Below are positions 4,741 to 7,156 of a DNA stretch of 7,156 bases, one piece after another. A program made the translations under genes and the position numbers. Below the pieces are notes generated by a model. The model did no database searches. It was not told the origin of the DNA and was given only the letters and a program-made list of their open reading frames with translations. This DNA is from an uncultured Ruminococcus sp. Lineage in GTDB: Bacteria > Bacillota_A > Clostridia > Oscillospirales > Ruminococcaceae. Within the stretch, counting starts at the first letter, position 1. Each line of letters opens with the position of its first letter. The DNA lies in the NCBI GenBank assembly GCA_947303535.1, contig CAMYYQ010000050.1, positions 1 through 7,156 on the forward strand, given 5' to 3'.

Positions 4741-6657
4741 ATGGATATAAAATACCTCAGACTTCTTGCCAAGGAGTACCCAACTATTGAAAGTGCTGCC
4801 AGTGAGATAATAAACCTGTCGGCTATACGAAGTCTCCCAAAGGGTACGGAATATTTTTTCAGCGATATGCACGGCGAATACGAAGCCTTTCTGCATATGC
4901 TGAAAAGTGCTTCGGGCATGATAAAGATAAAAATAGACCTTGTACTCGGCAAGACCGTTTCTGCCCGTGACCGCGAGCAGCTTGCGGAGCTCATATACTA
5001 CCCCGAAAAGGAGATATCACGCCTTACCAACAGCGGCGAGATGTCCGACGAATGGAAAAGGCTCAGCATCTACAGGCTCATTCTTGTATGCGAAGCTGTT
5101 TCCGCAAAGTATACACGTTCACGTATCAGGAAGCGAATACCCAGCGATATGGTGTACATTCTTGACGAGCTTCTCAACGTTACCGACGATGTAAACAAGG
5201 ACTACTATTACGATGAGATAATCAGTGCTATCATAAGCACAGGCATTGCCGAGACTTTCATAATCTCACTTTGCAGGCTCATACAGTCCGTATGCATAGA
5301 CAAGCTCCATATCATAGGCGATATTTTCGACAGAGGTCCCCGTGCGGACATTATCCTTGACGAGCTTATGAAGATGCACGATGTTGACATACAGTGGGGC
5401 AACCACGATATCTCATGGATGGGCGCAGCCGCAGGCAATCATGCCCTTATCGCAAATGTTATCCGCATAGCCATGCGCTATAATAACTTCGACGTGCTTG
5501 AGGACGGCTATGGACTCAATCTCCGCGCACTTGCCGTATTTGCAGGCGAGACCTACGCAGATGACGACTGCAAGCGCTATACTCCAAGCACTCTCGATGA
5601 CAATATCTATGACCCCGTTGACCTTGACCTTGCCGCAAAAATGCACAAGGCTATAACTGTTATACAGATGAAGCTTGAAGGGCAGCTCATAGCCAAGCAC
5701 CCCGAATGGGAAATGCAGGACCGTGATATCTTCGGCAGAACTGATTTCAGAGACGGCACTGTTATCATAAACGGAAAGGTGCATGAGCTCCTTGACAAGA
5801 GCTTCCCTACTGTTGACCTTGACTCCCCTCTTGAACTCTCAGAGGGTGAAGCCGAGCTTATGAAAGTCCTCGGAGCTTCATTCCGTCACAGCGAAAAGCT
5901 ACAGCGTCATATCCGCTTCATTTACGCAAAGGGCGCGATGTACAAGACCTGCAACAATAATCTGCTCTTCCACGGCTGTATACCTATGGACGAAAACGGC
6001 GAGCTTCAAAGCGTGAATATAAGCGGTCAGAAGTATTCGGGCAAGGCGCTCCTTGACAAGCTTGGAGAACTTGTAAATCAGGCATACTTCGGCAGCGGCG
6101 CGGATAAGGATTTTGCCAGCGATTATATGTGGTATCTCTGGTGCGGAGCAAAGTCCCCTCTCTACGGAAAGGACAAAATGGCGTTCTTCGAGCGCGGACT
6201 CCTTGCAGACAAGTCACTTCACACCGAAAATTACAACGCTTACTATACTTTCTCGGAAAGTGAAGAGGTATGTATGTCTCTGCTTGAATTATTCGGACTT
6301 GATCCTGAAAAAGGTCATATCATAAACGGTCATGTTCCCGTAAAGATAAAGAACGGAGAAAGTCCCGTAAAGGCAAACGGAAAGCTCTTCGTCATAGACG
6401 GAGGCATATCAAAGGCATATCAGTCAACTACCGGTATTGCAGGCTATACGCTGATATACGACTCTCACAGTCTCAATCTTGCCGAGCACAAGCCCTTTGT
6501 GGCAGGTGAAAGCGGAAATACTCCAACGATACACCTTGTTGAGAAACTGGACAGACGCGCCAACATCTCCGATACCGACAAGGGGGAGGAAATAGTTGAC
6601 AAGATAAACGACCTGCGTCAGCTCCTTGAAGCATATAAAGCAGGTGCGATAAAATAA
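4741..6657 (+). CDS. fbp: Class III fructose-1,6-bisphosphatase
   Basis: This 638-residue enzyme hydrolyses fructose-1,6-bisphosphate to fructose-6-phosphate and phosphate, the gluconeogenic step. It is the Firmicute class III type, built on the metal-dependent calcineurin-like phosphatase fold. The metal-site motifs are in order: SDMHGE (41-46, D42 and H44), GDIFDRG (193-199), GNHD (220-223), FHG (410-412) and GHV (530-532). Blocks such as YFFSDMHGEYEAF and WCGAKSPLYGKDKM are characteristic of this family, and the length is close to the usual 640-670. The ATG at 4741 has a GGAGG site (4730-4734) six bases upstream. The upstream kinase gene ends 13 bases earlier, and its stop overlaps no start in this frame. 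Known relatives use manganese and are controlled by AMP and phosphoenolpyruvate, but nothing here shows the control in this organism. A terminator follows the stop by about ten bases. Confidence 0.97.
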   Translation: MDIKYLRLLAKEYPTIESAASEIINLSAIRSLPKGTEYFFSDMHGEYEAFLHMLKSASGMIKIKIDLVLGKTVSARDREQLAELIYYPEKEISRLTNSGEMSDEWKRLSIYRLILVCEAVSAKYTRSRIRKRIPSDMVYILDELLNVTDDVNKDYYYDEIISAIISTGIAETFIISLCRLIQSVCIDKLHIIGDIFDRGPRADIILDELMKMHDVDIQWGNHDISWMGAAAGNHALIANVIRIAMRYNNFDVLEDGYGLNLRALAVFAGETYADDDCKRYTPSTLDDNIYDPVDLDLAAKMHKAITVIQMKLEGQLIAKHPEWEMQDRDIFGRTDFRDGTVIINGKVHELLDKSFPTVDLDSPLELSEGEAELMKVLGASFRHSEKLQRHIRFIYAKGAMYKTCNNNLLFHGCIPMDENGELQSVNISGQKYSGKALLDKLGELVNQAYFGSGADKDFASDYMWYLWCGAKSPLYGKDKMAFFERGLLADKSLHTENYNAYYTFSESEEVCMSLLELFGLDPEKGHIINGHVPVKIKNGESPVKANGKLFVIDGGISKAYQSTTGIAGYTLIYDSHSLNLAEHKPFVAGESGNTPTIHLVEKLDRRANISDTDKGEEIVDKINDLRQLLEAYKAGAIK

Positions 6658-6668
6658 ATATAACGAAA

Positions 6669-6700
6669 AAAGGACGGAATAAATCCGTCCTTTCTTATTT
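6669..6700. terminator. Bidirectional intrinsic terminator between convergent genes
   Basis: AAAGGACGGA (6669-6678) and its exact complement at 6684-6693 form a 10-bp stem over ATAAA. On plus it is followed by a T-rich stretch (6691-6703) and serves the bisphosphatase operon; on minus it is followed by T from the A-run at 6666-6671 and would serve the DUF1292 gene. Confidence 0.85.
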
Positions 6701-6730
6701 TCTTATAAAAGAATAATGACACAATAAAAC

Positions 6731-7042
6731 TTACTCAAATTCGTATTCGCCGTCGTAGTTTTTCTTGAATTCCTCGAATACCTCTCCGAGAAGCTTGTCA
6801 TCATCAACTGACACAAAGTCGTCCTCTTCGGGAGTCTCTCCGGGGATAACTTCAAGAATTACTACTTCATCGTCCTCCTCATCAAAGGGAAGAAGTACAG
6901 CATAAAGATGCTCTTTATATTCAACAGTGCCGATTATCTCAAATGATATCTCGTTACCGTCATCATCAGTGAGCGTGATATAGTTTTCTACTGCTTCCTC
7001 TTCTTCAAGCTCATCGAGTTCTTTTTCGTTCATGTCGCTCAT
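6731..7042 (-). CDS. DUF1292 (YrzB-like) small acidic protein
   Basis: This 103-residue protein is recognised as DUF1292 from its core: ENYITLTDDDGNEISFEIIG followed by a YKEHLYAVLLPFDEE segment and a VILEVIPGE segment. The family is widespread in Firmicutes, often beside ruvX or fur-type genes, and has no assigned function. The protein is extremely acidic: about 39 of 103 residues are Asp or Glu and only 5 are Lys or Arg. There is no signal peptide or membrane segment, so it is cytoplasmic. The ATG at 7040-7042 has GGAGG (7050-7054) seven bases upstream; a second Met at residue 4 is less well placed. It converges on the bisphosphatase gene and shares its terminator. A gene on the same strand ends 33 bases upstream, so it may be co-transcribed or use a promoter overlapping that gene's 3' end. 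Confidence 0.9.
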   Translation of the reverse strand: MSDMNEKELDELEEEEAVENYITLTDDDGNEISFEIIGTVEYKEHLYAVLLPFDEEDDEVVILEVIPGETPEEDDFVSVDDDKLLGEVFEEFKKNYDGEYEFE

Positions 7043-7072
7043 ACAGACACCTCCGCATAAATAATATACCTC

Positions 7073-7101
7073 ATTTTAACACATATCATTCAAAATTGCA
7101 A
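7073..7101 (-). promoter_or_regulatory. Possible promoter of the DUF1292 gene
   Basis: On minus, TTGCAA (7096-7101, four of six to consensus) and TAAAAT (7073-7078, five of six) are 17 bases apart, with transcription expected near 7066. It overlaps the last codons of the upstream gene fragment, so it could be chance. Confidence 0.4.
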
Positions 7102-7156
7102 TAGCCCTGCCTATTTTTTCACCACAAGCACCGTATTTATCCCATAGGCTCTGAAA
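7076..7156 (-). CDS. 3' end of an unidentified gene, cut by the window edge
   Basis: The minus strand is open for 26 codons from the right edge to TAA at 7076-7078. The peptide begins FQSLWDKYGACGEKIG and ends AILNDMC. It looks like the amphipathic helical end of a globular protein, which is why I think it is real, although 26 codons is too short for proof. I do not recognise the family; it does not resemble the usual C-terminus of RuvX, a common neighbour of DUF1292 genes. The stop lies 33 bases before the DUF1292 start on the same strand, so the two may share an operon. Confidence 0.5.
   Translation of the reverse strand, partial: FQSLWDKYGACGEKIGRAIAILNDMC

Overview
The window looks like a piece of chromosome from a fibre-degrading Ruminococcus-type Firmicute. 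The main evidence is a secreted GH9 cellulase with a CBM3 module and a C-terminal dockerin. Supporting signs are consensus TTGACA/TATAAT promoters, strong GGAGG-type ribosome sites, a class III fructose-bisphosphatase and a DUF1292 protein. The species cannot be fixed from the sequence alone.

Layout: positions 1-148 hold palindromic and heptamer repeat debris and the terminator of the cellulase gene. Positions 149-2503 (minus) encode the GH9-CBM3-dockerin cellulase. Positions 2504-2821 form its long leader, with a near-consensus promoter (2709-2737), a nested inverted-repeat structure and a second heptamer array. Positions 2822-3349 (minus) encode a RimJ/RimL-like GNAT acetyltransferase. Positions 3373-3788 form a divergent tRNA block: tRNA-Thr(GGT) on minus and tRNA-Leu(GAG) on plus, each with its own promoter and terminator, with an A/T-tract region between them. 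Positions 3828-6657 (plus) carry a two-gene unit, a FruK-like PfkB sugar-phosphate kinase and a class III fructose-1,6-bisphosphatase, only 13 bases apart. A bidirectional terminator separates it from a convergent DUF1292 gene (6731-7042, minus) and from the 3' end of an unidentified minus-strand gene that runs off the right edge.

How the genes relate: the cellulase would cut cellulose outside the cell and probably docks into a cellulosome-like complex or onto the cell surface. The kinase and phosphatase pair acts inside the cell around fructose-1,6-bisphosphate, the branch point between glycolysis and gluconeogenesis. The tRNA genes have the strongest promoters in the window. Both protein genes directly downstream of them (GNAT on one side, kinase-phosphatase on the other) have little or no room for promoters of their own, so they may depend on read-through of the tRNA terminators.

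I see no CRISPR array, transposase, phage gene, toxin-antitoxin pair or clearly new defence-type system. The less ordinary items are the matching heptamer arrays on both sides of the cellulase gene, its structured leader, the dockerin with only one intact calcium loop, and the promoter arrangement around the tRNA block.
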